A stretch of DNA of 64,000 nucleotides from Marinimicrococcus sp033875255 (GCA_033875255.1 JAWZSN010000019.1:62001-126000), one strand, 5' to 3'; positions 16,286 through 26,971 are shown, counted from the stretch's first letter. The notes: generated by a model from the letters alone, not told the origin. Numbers and translations are program-made.

Positions 16286-17545
16286 ATGGCGCGCAAGAAG
16301 GTCGCCGCCAAGCCCATCGCACGCCGTACGGCCAAGCGCCCGGCGCGTGCCCCGGCAAGGCGCCGGCACCACCGCAGGGGCTCCTCGTGGCAACGCCTGG
16401 CGGGGCTCGCCCGCCGCCTGCCGTTCGGCCTGCGTGACATCAGCCTCGTGGCCCTGGCCGGGCTCGTCCTGGTGCTCTGGCTCGACAGGGGCGAGCGCCG
16501 GCCCGAGGCGCCGGCGGCGCGTGCCAGCTACAGCGCGCCGATGCCTGCGGCCCCGGCCGCCCGCCCGCCATCACCGGCGCGCATCGCGGATCTCCAGCGC
16601 GACGAGCGCGAGGCCCCGCCGCCGGCTCCCGCGGCGCCGCCACCCCAGCCGACGCCGCGGGTGGCGGCGCCAGCCGAGCCGCCGCCCTCCCTCCCGCCGC
16701 CCGCCACGGGGTCCGTGCAGACCGCCGGCCTGCCGACGCTGCCCGCTCCGGCCGCGCTCCCGCGTCTGCCGGCGGCCCGGCCCGAGGGGCCGGCGCTGCG
16801 TCCGGCGGTACCCCCGGCCCCGGCCTCGGCCGCCGTGGCCATCATCATCGACGATGTCGGCGTCGCGCAGGGCTGGGCGCGCCGCGCGGTGCGGCTGCCG
16901 GCACCGGTGACCCTGGCGTTCCTGCCCTATGCGGAGCATCTGCCCGAGCTCACCGCCGAGGCGCGGGCCAACGGCCACGAGATCTTTCTCCATCTGGCGA
17001 TGGAGCCGCAGGGCAATGCCGATCCGGGGCCCAACGCCCTTTTGACCTCGCTCGGCGAGGAGGAGCTGCGGCGGCGGATCACCTGGGCCATCGGTCGGGT
17101 GCCCGATGCCGTCGGCGCGAACAACCACATGGGCAGCAGGCTCACCGCCGAGGCCGCGCCGATGCGCGTCGTCATGGACGAGCTGCGGCGGGCAAAGCTG
17201 CTGTTCGTCGACAGCATGACCACCCCGGCCTCGGTGGCCGGCGCCACCGCCGCGGTCTTCGGTATCCCGCACACCAACCGCGACGTCTTTCTCGACAACG
17301 AGGCCGAGGCGGGGGCGATCAGCGCGCAGCTGGCGCGGGCCGAGCGGCTGGCGCGCCGCAACGGCACCGCGGTGGCCATCGGCCACCCTTATCCGGCCAC
17401 CATGAAGGTCTTGGAGAGCTGGCTGCCGGAAGCACGGCGCCGCGGCATCCGGCTGGTCAGCGCCAGCGAGATGATCGAGATCAGGCGCTGCGGCGACGGT
17501 GCCGCCGGCTGCCTGCTCAACGCCCGCGCCGACGCCCGCCGCTGA
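16286..17545 (+). CDS. Divergent polysaccharide deacetylase family protein (YibQ/DUF610)
   Basis: A 419-residue protein with a basic N-terminus (1-45), one membrane segment (about 50-66, LVALAGLVLVLWL), a long Pro/Ala-rich linker (70-185) and a C-terminal domain. The domain opens with VAIIIDDVGVAQGWARRAV and continues through VTLAFLPYAEHLP, EIFLHLAMEPQG, NNHMGSRLT, LFVDSMTT and AIGHPYPATM, the conserved blocks of the divergent deacetylase family (YibQ). It is probably anchored in the inner membrane with the domain in the periplasm. The activity of the family is not established. ATG 16286 has a GGAGG site. It is divergent from trpG and convergent with trpE. Confidence 0.88.
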   Translation: MARKKVAAKPIARRTAKRPARAPARRRHHRRGSSWQRLAGLARRLPFGLRDISLVALAGLVLVLWLDRGERRPEAPAARASYSAPMPAAPAARPPSPARIADLQRDEREAPPPAPAAPPPQPTPRVAAPAEPPPSLPPPATGSVQTAGLPTLPAPAALPRLPAARPEGPALRPAVPPAPASAAVAIIIDDVGVAQGWARRAVRLPAPVTLAFLPYAEHLPELTAEARANGHEIFLHLAMEPQGNADPGPNALLTSLGEEELRRRITWAIGRVPDAVGANNHMGSRLTAEAAPMRVVMDELRRAKLLFVDSMTTPASVAGATAAVFGIPHTNRDVFLDNEAEAGAISAQLARAERLARRNGTAVAIGHPYPATMKVLESWLPEARRRGIRLVSASEMIEIRRCGDGAAGCLLNARADARR

Positions 17546-17650
17546 ACGGGAACGAGGGCGCCCGCGTGCATTCCTTCGTCCGCTCGCCGGAAACGCCCCA
17601 CTGCAGACGGACGCTCCGCCCCGGCCATGGACACGGGGAAGCTGACGTTT

Positions 17651-17711
17651 CGTGGCGACGGTGCCGCGCAAGGCGCTGCGCGCGGCCGGTTTTTTTGCCT
17701 TTCGGGGTTGG
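17651..17711 (-). terminator. Dispersed hairpin repeat with T-tract (terminator-like)
   Basis: On the plus strand, arms GCCGCGC (17663-17669) and GCGCGGC (17680-17686) form a GC-rich hairpin followed by CGG and seven T (17690-17696), the layout of an intrinsic terminator for the upstream deacetylase gene. Read on the minus strand the whole block matches the copy at 1144-1195, including the flanking GAAAGG and CCGTCG. Confidence 0.7.
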
Positions 17712-17915
17712 CAGCGACGCGCGGCACGCAGGCCATGAAGCTCATGCCTGCTCTCCTGCACCTGCCCGCCGTTCTTCGACCCTTCTGCGCATGTCACTCC
17801 CGGGGATGGCCCAGGTAGTGCGGGCGAGGCGGCTTCGCACCCGGTCAGGATTTCCCGCAGAGACGACGCTCCGGTGAACGCTCACCGCCGCCAGCTGACA
17901 ATAAGCAGGAAGAAT

Positions 17916-17956
17916 GAAGGCCGCGCGCAGCGCTCGCGCGACTGCCCGCGGCCTTC
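17916..17956. terminator. Dispersed hairpin repeat at the trpE 3' end
   Basis: Perfect 10-bp arms GAAGGCCGCG (17916-17925) and CGCGGCCTTC (17947-17956) enclose a core CGCAGCGCTCGCGCG from the same repeat family. It lies 31 bp past the trpE stop and probably terminates that operon. There is no strong T-tract. Confidence 0.6.
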
Positions 17957-17986
17957 CCGGTGTCCCGGCTGTTGCCTCCTGCCGCT

Positions 17987-19489
17987 TCAGCGGCTGCGGC
18001 TGGCGAAGCGCACGGCCTCCTCGGCAGCCCGCATCAGGGCGCGGGCCTTGTTGATGCTCTCCTGGTACTCGGCCTCGGGATCGCTGTCATAGACCACGCC
18101 GCCGCCGGACTGGGCGTACATCACGCCGTCCTTCACCAGCGCGGTCCTCAGGCCGATGCAGGTGTCCATCGAGCCGTCGGCGGCGAAATAGCCGATCGTG
18201 CCGGCGTAGAAGCCGCGCCGCTCGGGCTCGAGCTCCTCGATGATCTCCATGGCGCGCACCTTGGGAGCGCCCGAGACGGTGCCGGCGGGAAAGCCCGCCA
18301 TCAGCGCGTCGAGCGCGTCGAATCCGTCGCGCAGGCGGCCCTCGACGTTGGAGCTGATGTGCATGACGTGGCTGTAGCGCTCGATCACCATCTTCTCGGT
18401 GACCGTGACGCTGCCGACCTCGGCCACGCGCCCCACGTCGTTCCTGCCCAGGTCGAGCAGCATGAGATGCTCGGCGATCTCCTTGGGGTCGGCCAGCAGC
18501 TCGGCCGCCAGGGCCTCGTCCTCGGCCCGCGTGGCGCCGCGCGGGCGGGTCCCCGCGAGCGGCCGGATGGTGACCTTGCCGTCCCTGAGCCGCACCAGGA
18601 TCTCCGGCGAGGAGCCCACGAGGGTGAAGCCGTCGAGATCGACGCAGAACAGGAAGGGCGAGGGGTTGAGCCGGCGCAGCGCCCGGTAGAGCGAGAGCGG
18701 CGGCAGGTCGAAGGGCACGGCAAAGCGCTGCGAGGGTACCACCTGGAAGGCGTCGCCGGCGGCGATGTAGGCCTTGGCCTTCTCGACCATGGCCATGAAC
18801 TCGGCCTTGGTGACGTTCGCCTGCGGCTCGATCGTCACCTTCGAGGCGCGCGGCGGGTCGTGGCGCATGCCGCGGTCGAAATCGGCCACCGCGTCGGCCA
18901 GCCGCTCGAGCGCCAGGTCGTGGGCCCGCTCCGCCCCGAGATCCCGCGATGGCCAGACCGGCGTCACCAGCGTCACGCTGTCGGCGATATTGTCGAACAC
19001 GGCGACGATGGTCGGGCGCATGAAGACCGAGTCGGGCAGGCCCAGCCGGTCGGGATTGTCGGCCGGCAGGCGCTCCATCAGCCGCACCATGTCGTAGGCC
19101 ATGAAGCCGAACAGGCCGGCGGCCGGCGGCGGCAGCCCCTCGGGCATCTCGATCCGCGATTCCTCGAGGAGCGCCCGCAGGCTCTCGAGGCTCGGCGCGT
19201 CGCAGGCAGCGAACGCGTCACGCTCGACCAGGGCGCGCCGGTTCACCTCGGCGCGCTCGCCGAAGCAGCGCCAGATCAGGTCGGGCTTGAGGCCGATGAT
19301 CGAATAGCGGCCGCGCACGGCGCCGCCCTCGACGCTTTCCAGGAGGAAGCTGTAGGGACGGCCCTCGGCGAGCTTGAGGAAGGCCGAGACCGGTGTCTCG
19401 AGGTCGGCTACCAGCGTGGTCCAGACCACCTGCGGCCGCCCTGCCTCGTAGGTCGCGAAAAAGCTCTGGCGGTCGGGCTTGGCGTCCAT
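17987..19489 (-). CDS. trpE: Anthranilate synthase component I TrpE
   Basis: A 500-residue chorismate-utilising enzyme making anthranilate with TrpG. The feedback site LLES near residue 45, followed by RGRYSIIG, is the tryptophan-binding signature, so end-product inhibition is expected. The catalytic half contains AYIAAGDAFQVVPSQRF near residue 265, LVGSSPEILVRL, PLAGTRPRGATRAEDE, LDLGRNDVGRVA and FPAGTVSGAPKVRAMEII. Its ATG is 2 bp past the stop of the PpiD-like gene, so the two share a transcript. No leader peptide or attenuator can be placed upstream, because that DNA is coding. Confidence 0.96.
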   Translation of the reverse strand: MDAKPDRQSFFATYEAGRPQVVWTTLVADLETPVSAFLKLAEGRPYSFLLESVEGGAVRGRYSIIGLKPDLIWRCFGERAEVNRRALVERDAFAACDAPSLESLRALLEESRIEMPEGLPPPAAGLFGFMAYDMVRLMERLPADNPDRLGLPDSVFMRPTIVAVFDNIADSVTLVTPVWPSRDLGAERAHDLALERLADAVADFDRGMRHDPPRASKVTIEPQANVTKAEFMAMVEKAKAYIAAGDAFQVVPSQRFAVPFDLPPLSLYRALRRLNPSPFLFCVDLDGFTLVGSSPEILVRLRDGKVTIRPLAGTRPRGATRAEDEALAAELLADPKEIAEHLMLLDLGRNDVGRVAEVGSVTVTEKMVIERYSHVMHISSNVEGRLRDGFDALDALMAGFPAGTVSGAPKVRAMEIIEELEPERRGFYAGTIGYFAADGSMDTCIGLRTALVKDGVMYAQSGGGVVYDSDPEAEYQESINKARALMRAAEEAVRFASRSR

Positions 19490-19491
19490 GG

Positions 19492-21378
19492 TCACTGACT
19501 CACCGACTGGATGACGGAATCGAGGGCACGCTGGTCGATCTCGACCGGGAACCGGTCGCGCAGGGCCTGCTGCCAGGCCACCAGCACGTCGCCGCGCATC
19601 TGCTGGCGCAGCGCCTCCACGGTCTGGGCGATCTCGGCATCCGGCGCGGCCTCGATGATCTCCGTCGTGGCGATGATCGCGGCACCGTCGGGAACCTCGA
19701 CCGGCTCGTCGGCGAGCGCTCCAGGCGGCGTGGCGAAGAGGGCCTGCACCGCGGCGGGGCTGAGCAGCCGGTCGAAGCCGCTGGCGTCGCGGGTGACGGG
19801 CTCGATGGCGCGCAGCGAGGCGGCCGGCTGCGCTTCCGCCAGCTCGTCGAGGCTCGTCCCCTGGCGCGCCTTTTCCAGCAGATCGGCGGCCGCGTCGCGG
19901 GCAAGGCCCATCTGCCGGTCCTCGCGCCATGCCTGGGCGACCTCCTCGCGGACCTCCTCGAGGCGGCGCGGGCGGGCCGCGTCGATGCGCGTGACGTTGA
20001 AGACGTAGAAGCGGTCGTCGGCGGTCTGCAGCAGGAGCGAGGGCTGGTCCTTCCCGGCCTGGAAGATCTCGCGCAGCATCTCCTCGTCGAGAGCCACGCC
20101 GTCCACCGGCCGGCCGGCCGCGTCGAGGCCGGTACGGTCGACGGCGTCGAGCCGGACGAAGCGCGCGCCGGCCTGGGCGGCGGCGTCCTCGATCGTGCCA
20201 CCGCCGGCGATCGCGTCGTCCATGGCGTTGGCGGCGTCGGGCAGCCGGTTGATGGCCTCGTGCAGCTTGAGCTCGGCGGCCAGCTCGTCGCGGACCTCGG
20301 CAAGCGGCCGGACCTGCTCGGGCGTGATCGCGGCGACGCGCAGCAGATGCCAGCCGAAGGCCGTCTCGAGCGGCTCGCCCACGGCACCCTCGTCCAGCGC
20401 GAACAACGCCTTGTCGAGCACGTCGGGAAGCTGTCCCTGACGTACCGGGCCCAGCTCGGAGGTGCTCACGCCCTCCATTGCCTCGGCCACCTCGGCGAAG
20501 CTCTGGCCCTCGGCGAGACGCCGGGCCGCCTCGCGGATCGTCGCCTCATCGGCGGCCAGGAGCTGGACGGCCCGGCGCTGCTCGGGCGTCCGGTAGGCGT
20601 CCTTGCGGCTCTCATAGGCCTCGGCCACCGCCGCCGCGCCGATCTCGATCTCCTCGCCGAGATCGGCAGGGCCGAGGAGGGCGAGCTCGACGCTGCGATA
20701 TTCGGGCGCCTGGTAGGCGGCTTCATGCGCCTCGAGATAGGTCTCGAGCGCGGCCTCGTCGGGGGCCTCGACCTCCATCTCCGCCGCCGCCACCACCAGC
20801 GCGCGGCCGCGCCGCTGCTCCTCGCGCCACGCTACCAGCTCGCGCGCCTCGCTCTCGGACGCCGCCACCGCGCCGGTGACCGCGTCGACCAGGCGCTGGC
20901 GCATCAGGTCGCCGCGGGTCTGCTCCACATAGGAAGCCTCGCCGATGCCGGCCTGGCGCAGGAACATCTCGAAGCGGCTGCGGTCGAAGCGCCCGCCGGT
21001 CTGGAACACCTGCTGCCCGTGGATCGCGCGGGCTACCGTCTCGTCGTCCACGGCGAGATCCATCCCGGCTGCCTGGGCATCGATCAGGCGGCGCGCGATG
21101 CTGGCCTCGAGAGCCTGGCGCAGCAGGCCTTCCATGATCGCCGGGTTGCGCTCGAGGCCCTGCCCGAGCTGGCCCTGGAGGCGGCGGAAGGAGTTGTCGG
21201 CCTCGCGCTGGAGCTCCTCGGCCGGCACCTCGAGGCCGGCCAGCTCGGCCACCGTCCGGCTCGGCGGGCCGCCACGGAAGATGTCGCCGATGCCCCATAC
21301 CGCAAAGCTCAGGATGAGCAGGCCCAAAAAGATCTTGACCACCCATCCGGTGGCCTGCTTGCGCATTGCATCGAGCAT
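19492..21378 (-). CDS. PpiD-like membrane-anchored periplasmic chaperone/PPIase
   Basis: A 628-residue SurA/PpiD-type protein. Residues 1-11 are cytoplasmic, 12-32 form one membrane segment (GWVVKIFLGLLILSFAVWGI) and the rest is periplasmic. A SurA_N-like helical region (about 35-200) contains LERNPAIMEGLLRQALEASI. The parvulin domain follows around residues 255-370 (SELGPVRQGQLPDVLDKALF, AFGWHLLRV), and a second helical lobe ends the chain. It assists folding of outer-membrane and secreted proteins emerging from the translocon. ATG 21378 follows typical MLDAMRK spacing. Linkage to trpE and tpiA is common in alphaproteobacteria. Confidence 0.9.
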   Translation of the reverse strand: MLDAMRKQATGWVVKIFLGLLILSFAVWGIGDIFRGGPPSRTVAELAGLEVPAEELQREADNSFRRLQGQLGQGLERNPAIMEGLLRQALEASIARRLIDAQAAGMDLAVDDETVARAIHGQQVFQTGGRFDRSRFEMFLRQAGIGEASYVEQTRGDLMRQRLVDAVTGAVAASESEARELVAWREEQRRGRALVVAAAEMEVEAPDEAALETYLEAHEAAYQAPEYRSVELALLGPADLGEEIEIGAAAVAEAYESRKDAYRTPEQRRAVQLLAADEATIREAARRLAEGQSFAEVAEAMEGVSTSELGPVRQGQLPDVLDKALFALDEGAVGEPLETAFGWHLLRVAAITPEQVRPLAEVRDELAAELKLHEAINRLPDAANAMDDAIAGGGTIEDAAAQAGARFVRLDAVDRTGLDAAGRPVDGVALDEEMLREIFQAGKDQPSLLLQTADDRFYVFNVTRIDAARPRRLEEVREEVAQAWREDRQMGLARDAAADLLEKARQGTSLDELAEAQPAASLRAIEPVTRDASGFDRLLSPAAVQALFATPPGALADEPVEVPDGAAIIATTEIIEAAPDAEIAQTVEALRQQMRGDVLVAWQQALRDRFPVEIDQRALDSVIQSVSQ

Positions 21379-21559
21379 CGGTAAGCCTCGGAAAATAGGG
21401 CGCAGCCGGCGGGCGCCGCGGACGGCGGCAAGATAGGGTTGCGCCATCCGCGTCGCAACCCGGAACCCGGGCGAGGCGTCGCGTCGCCGCCTGCGGTGCT
21501 GGAAACCGCCGGGGCGGTGTGATAGCAAGCCCGCGAACTTCATTGGAGCGGACGGGCAG

Positions 21560-22312
21560 ATGGGTCTCGCGCGGCCGGTCGTATTCGGCAATTGGAAGAT
21601 GCACGGGCTTCGCGCCGACAGCCTGGCGCTGGCCGGCTCGCTGGCCGAGCGGGCCGTGCGGCCGACCGGCACGCTGGGCGTGTTCCCGCCGGCCACCGTG
21701 CTGCGCGACGTGGCGCGGCGGCTGGAAGGCTCGCGGATCCTGGCGGGCGCCCAGGACTGCCACCCCGAGGCGGGCGGTGCCTTCACCGGCAGCATCAGCG
21801 CCTCGATGGTCAAGGACGCCGGCGGCACTGCGGTGCTGGTCGGCCATTCCGAGCGCCGGCACGGGCTCGGCGAGGACGATGCGCTGATCCGCCGCAAGGT
21901 GCTGGCGGCGCAGGGCGAGGGGCTTCTCGTGGTGCTGTGCGTCGGCGAGACCGAGGCGGAGTGGCAGGCCGGCGAGCGCGAGGCGCGGCTGCGCCGGCAG
22001 ATCCACGAGGGACTGGCCGAGACGGTCGATCCGGCGCTGCTGGTGCTCGCCTACGAGCCGGTCTGGGCGATCGGCACCGGGCGCACCCCGAGCCTCGAGG
22101 ACATTGCCGGCACGCACGCCTTCCTGCGGCGCGAGCTGGTAGGCCGGCTGCCCGCCGCGCAGGACGTGCCGCTCCTCTATGGCGGCTCGGTGAAGCCCGG
22201 CAACGCCGCCGACATCATGGCGCTGCCGGATGTCGACGGCGCGCTGGTCGGCGGCGCCAGCCTGGACGCCGCCGGCTTTTGGAGCATCTACCAGGCTGGC
22301 GGTGGCGCCTGA
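21560..22312 (+). CDS. tpiA: Triosephosphate isomerase
   Basis: A 250-residue glycolytic isomerase interconverting dihydroxyacetone phosphate and glyceraldehyde 3-phosphate. N-terminal FGNWKMHG carries the catalytic Asn and Lys. The electrophilic His is in VGHSERRHGLGE and the base Glu is in LAYEPVWAIGTGRTP. The phosphate-binding YGGSVKPGNA and VGGASLDAAGF close the barrel. It starts the rightward housekeeping run and is divergent from the PpiD-like gene, with 181 bp for promoters on both sides. Confidence 0.97.
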   Translation: MGLARPVVFGNWKMHGLRADSLALAGSLAERAVRPTGTLGVFPPATVLRDVARRLEGSRILAGAQDCHPEAGGAFTGSISASMVKDAGGTAVLVGHSERRHGLGEDDALIRRKVLAAQGEGLLVVLCVGETEAEWQAGEREARLRRQIHEGLAETVDPALLVLAYEPVWAIGTGRTPSLEDIAGTHAFLRRELVGRLPAAQDVPLLYGGSVKPGNAADIMALPDVDGALVGGASLDAAGFWSIYQAGGGA

Positions 22313-22360
22313 GGGAAAGGCGCCGGCGGTTGGCGGCCGGGGCAAGCGACGGATCGACGG

Positions 22361-22708
22361 ATGCAGACGATCGTACTTCTCGTTCATATCGTGCTGGCGA
22401 CGGCGCTGGTCGGCGTGGTGCTCGTGCAGCGCAGCGAAGGCGGCGGGCTGGGCCTCGGCGGCGGTGGCGGCGGCGGCGGCACCTTCGGGGGGCTGATGAG
22501 CGGCCGCGGCTCGGCCAATCTCCTGACCCGCAGCACCGCCGTCCTGGCCGGCGGTTTCATGGCGACGAGCCTGCTGCTGGCGATCCTCGCCGGCAACTAC
22601 AGCAAGGCGCCCTCGATCCTCGATCTGCCAGCGCGCCCCGCGAGCGAGGCGCCGGCCGGCACCGCGCCGGCGCAGCCGGCGACGCCCAGCGCGCCTCTCG
22701 CGCAGTAG
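22361..22708 (+). CDS. secG: Preprotein translocase subunit SecG
   Basis: A 115-residue inner-membrane subunit of SecYEG. It has two hydrophobic segments (about 3-20 and 61-80) joined by the conserved LVQRSEGGGLGLGGGG loop with an eight-glycine run, then a Pro/Ala-rich cytoplasmic tail. The tpiA-secG-pyrG order is standard in this class. Confidence 0.95.
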   Translation: MQTIVLLVHIVLATALVGVVLVQRSEGGGLGLGGGGGGGGTFGGLMSGRGSANLLTRSTAVLAGGFMATSLLLAILAGNYSKAPSILDLPARPASEAPAGTAPAQPATPSAPLAQ

Positions 22709-22805
22709 CACCGATGCCCGATCCCCGGGAGAGGAACGACGGCCGGAACCTGGTCCGCGCCGCGCTCCTGCTCGTGGTCGCGGCCAGACGAGACTGATCT
22801 CACCG

Positions 22806-24434
22806 ATGCCACGCTACGTCTTCATCACAGGCGGCGTCGTCTCCTCGCTCGGCAAGGGCCTTGCCGCGGCGGCGCTGGGCTCGCTCCTCCAGCTGCGCGG
22901 CTACCGTGTCCGCCTGCGCAAGCTCGACCCCTATCTCAATGTCGATCCCGGCACCATGTCGCCGTATCAGCATGGCGAGGTGTACGTCACCGACGACGGC
23001 GCCGAGACCGACCTCGATCTGGGCCACTACGAGCGCTTCACCGGCGTGCCGGCGCGGTCCACCGACAGCGTCTCGGCCGGCCGGATCTACTGGAGCGTGC
23101 TGACCCGCGAGCGGCGCGGCGACTATCTGGGCGGGACCGTCCAGGTGATCCCGCACGTCACCAACGCCATCAAGGAATTCGTCCTCGGCGATACCGACGA
23201 CGCCGACATCGTCATCTGCGAGATCGGCGGCACGGTGGGCGACATCGAGGGCCTGCCGTTCCTCGAGGCGATCCGCCAGCTCGGCAACGAGCTCGAGCGC
23301 GGCCAGTGCGCCTACCTGCACGTCACCCTGGTGCCCTACATCGCCTCGGCCCAGGAGCTGAAGACCAAGCCCACGCAGCATTCGGTGGCCGCCCTCCGGG
23401 GCATCGGCATCCAGCCCGACATTCTCCTTTGCCGCTCCGAGCGGCCGATCGAGCCGGACGCGAGGCGCAAGATCGCGCTGCAGTGCAGCGTCCGCGAGGA
23501 GGCGGTTATTCCCGCCCTCGACGTGCGCTCGATCTACGAGGTGCCGATCAGCTACCATCACGAGGGGCTCGACACGCAGCTCCTCAAGGCGCTGAACCTG
23601 CCGGCCGACGAGACCCCCGATCTGGCCGCCTGGAAGAAGCTCAACGAGCGGCTGCGGCGGCCCGAGGGCGAGGTCACGGTGGCGGTGGTCGGCAAGTACA
23701 CGGGCATGGCCGACGCTTACAAGTCGCTGAACGAGGCCCTCAATCACGGCGGCATCGCCAACAATGTCCGGGTCAACCTGCGCTGGATCGATGCCGACGC
23801 GTTCCGACGCGGCGAGGCCAGCGAGGCCGTCCAGGACGTCAACGCGATCCTGGTTCCCGGCGGCTTCGGCGAGCGCGGCCATGCCGGCAAGATCGACGCG
23901 GTGACCTTCGCCCGGGAAAAGCAGCTTCCCTTCCTGGGGATCTGCTTCGGTATGCAGCTCGCCTGTGTCGAGGCCGCCCGCAACCTCGCGGGGATCGAGG
24001 GGGCGAGCTCGACCGAGTTCGGCCCGTGCCCCGACCCGATTGTCGGCCTGCTCACCGAGTGGGAGCGCAAGGGTGTCGTGGAGCGGCGCTCCGCGGAGGC
24101 CGATCTCGGCGGCACCATGCGGCTCGGCGCCTATCCCTGCGCCATCGCCGAGGGCAGTCTCGCCGAGAAGGTCTATGGTGCCAACGAGATCAGCGAGCGC
24201 CACCGCCACCGCTACGAGGTCAACATCAACTACAAGGACGAGCTCGAGAAGGTCGGCCTGCGCTTCTCCGGCATGTCGCCGGACGGCCAGCTTCCCGAGA
24301 TCGTCGAGCTGCCCGGCCATCCCTGGTTCATGGGGGTGCAGTTTCACCCCGAGCTGAAGTCGCAGCCCTTGAACCCGCATCCTTTGTTCGCCGCCTTCAT
24401 CAAGGCGGCGCTCGAGCAGTCGAGGCTGGTGTGA
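22806..24434 (+). CDS. pyrG: CTP synthase
   Basis: A 542-residue enzyme aminating UTP to CTP. The synthetase half opens with YVFITGGVVSSLGKGLAAA (P-loop), followed by KLDPYLNVDPGTMSPYQHGEVYV and EIGGTVGDIEGLPFLEA. The glutaminase half has VPGGFGERG, the nucleophile Cys in FLGICFGMQLACVEAARN near residue 382, and His/Glu in GVQFHPELKS near residue 514. Length and motifs are complete. Its TGA overlaps the GTG of kdsA. Confidence 0.97.
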   Translation: MPRYVFITGGVVSSLGKGLAAAALGSLLQLRGYRVRLRKLDPYLNVDPGTMSPYQHGEVYVTDDGAETDLDLGHYERFTGVPARSTDSVSAGRIYWSVLTRERRGDYLGGTVQVIPHVTNAIKEFVLGDTDDADIVICEIGGTVGDIEGLPFLEAIRQLGNELERGQCAYLHVTLVPYIASAQELKTKPTQHSVAALRGIGIQPDILLCRSERPIEPDARRKIALQCSVREEAVIPALDVRSIYEVPISYHHEGLDTQLLKALNLPADETPDLAAWKKLNERLRRPEGEVTVAVVGKYTGMADAYKSLNEALNHGGIANNVRVNLRWIDADAFRRGEASEAVQDVNAILVPGGFGERGHAGKIDAVTFAREKQLPFLGICFGMQLACVEAARNLAGIEGASSTEFGPCPDPIVGLLTEWERKGVVERRSAEADLGGTMRLGAYPCAIAEGSLAEKVYGANEISERHRHRYEVNINYKDELEKVGLRFSGMSPDGQLPEIVELPGHPWFMGVQFHPELKSQPLNPHPLFAAFIKAALEQSRLV

Positions 24435-25282
24435 CCGAGAAAACCTCCCGCAGCGTCCAGGTCGGCTCTCTGGAGATCGCCCAAAGCCGCCCCTTCACGC
24501 TGATCGCCGGCCCCTGCGCCATCGAGAGCCGCCAGCACGCGCTGGAGATGGCCCGGGCGGTGCAGGCGATCGCCGGCGAGCTCGCGATCCCGTTCATCTT
24601 CAAAAGCTCGTTCGACAAGGCCAACCGCACCAGCGCGTCGAGCGCACGCGGCGTCGGCCTCGCCGAGGGGCTGGCGATCCTGGCGGAGATCCGCGAGACG
24701 CTGGGCTGCCCGGTGCTCACCGACGTCCATGACGCGGCCCAGTGCGCGCCGGCTGCCGAGGCGGTCGACGTGCTGCAGATCCCCGCCTTCCTGTGCCGGC
24801 AGAGCGATCTGCTCCACGCGGCGGCCGCGACCGGCTGCGCCGTCAACGTCAAGAAGGGCCAGTTCCTGGCCCCCTGGGACATGGCGCAGGTGACCGCCAA
24901 GCTCGAGGCGTTCGGCTGCGAGAAGGTGCTGGTGACCGAGCGCGGCGCGTCGTTCGGCTACAACACGCTGGTAACCGACCTGCGCGGCCTGCGCTATCTC
25001 GAGGACACAGGCTGGCCGGTCGTGTTCGACGCCACCCATTCGGTGCAGCAGCCGGGCGGGCAGGGCGGCACCAGCGGCGGGCAGCGCGAGTTCGTGCCGG
25101 TGCTGGCGCGGGCCGCCGTGTCGTTGGGCGTTGCAGCCGTGTTCATGGAGACCCACGATGCGCCGGAGCGGGCGCTGAGCGACGGGCCCAACATGGTGCC
25201 ACTCGCCCGCCTGCGCGAGGTGCTGGCCGATCTCAAGGCCTTCGACGAGCTTGCCAAGGCGCGCCCGCTGCCGCGGCTCTAA
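24431..25282 (+). CDS. kdsA: 3-deoxy-8-phosphooctulonate synthase KdsA
   Basis: A 283-residue aldolase condensing PEP with arabinose 5-phosphate to Kdo-8-phosphate for lipid A core synthesis. It contains LIAGPCAIESRQHALEMA, FKSSFDKANRTS, CPVLTDVHD, LQIPAFLCRQSDLL, NVKKGQFLAPWDM, TERGASFGYNTLV and FDATHSVQQPGG. The start is GTG 24431 (GTGA overlap with pyrG), because the frame continues open upstream only as antisense-like sequence. An LPS-bearing envelope is implied. Confidence 0.95.
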   Translation: MTEKTSRSVQVGSLEIAQSRPFTLIAGPCAIESRQHALEMARAVQAIAGELAIPFIFKSSFDKANRTSASSARGVGLAEGLAILAEIRETLGCPVLTDVHDAAQCAPAAEAVDVLQIPAFLCRQSDLLHAAAATGCAVNVKKGQFLAPWDMAQVTAKLEAFGCEKVLVTERGASFGYNTLVTDLRGLRYLEDTGWPVVFDATHSVQQPGGQGGTSGGQREFVPVLARAAVSLGVAAVFMETHDAPERALSDGPNMVPLARLREVLADLKAFDELAKARPLPRL

Positions 25283-25307
25283 GGACGATTGGGGGAGAGA
25301 AGCAGGA

Positions 25308-26594
<1,287 letters not shown>

Positions 26595-26623
26595 GCAGGA
26601 CGACGCCCCTGGGAGAGCGGCAG

Positions 26624-26971
26624 ATGCCGGACGGCTTGCGACGCTTCTTGCGCCAGCACTGGCTGTTGGTGCTCTCCTTGCTGCTGCTCTTCTATTTCGG
26701 CTTCCATGCCGTGCACGGCGAGCGCGGGCTGCTGGCCTGGCTCGACGTCGAGCGCGAGATCGAGGCGGTCAAGGTCGAGCACGAGCGTCTCGTCGACGAG
26801 CGCCTTCGGCTCGAGGCGCGGGTCGAGGCGCTGCAGCCCGACCGGATCGACCCCGATCTGCTCGAGGAGCAGCTGCGCAAGATGGGCTATATGAGCGAGG
26901 GCGAGGTCGTGGTCCTACCCGAGGGCGGGCCACCGCCGGCGCCTCCGATCGCGCCCCAGGCTGCACCGTGA
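26624..26971 (+). CDS. ftsB: Septum formation initiator FtsB/DivIC
   Basis: A 115-residue bitopic membrane protein with a short cytoplasmic start, one membrane segment (about 13-28) and a coiled coil (about 40-72, EIEAVKVEHERLVDERLRLEARVEAL). A DPDLLEEQLRKMGY helix and a Pro-rich tail follow. It belongs to the divisome FtsBLQ subcomplex. Location between eno and pdhA is the usual alphaproteobacterial position and supports the call despite low sequence conservation. Confidence 0.88.
   Translation: MPDGLRRFLRQHWLLVLSLLLLFYFGFHAVHGERGLLAWLDVEREIEAVKVEHERLVDERLRLEARVEALQPDRIDPDLLEEQLRKMGYMSEGEVVVLPEGGPPPAPPIAPQAAP

Larger units (their letters stand above)
17546..17986. other. 441-bp intergenic region with two hairpin repeats
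   Basis: This region separates the convergent deacetylase and trpE genes. It holds two inverted copies of the dispersed hairpin repeat, described separately, and no credible coding frame between them. Confidence 0.65.

Noticed and set aside
19490..21559. Tryptophan attenuator ahead of trpE
   Set aside because: The DNA directly upstream of trpE encodes the PpiD-like protein with a 2-bp gap, leaving no room for a leader peptide and terminator there.
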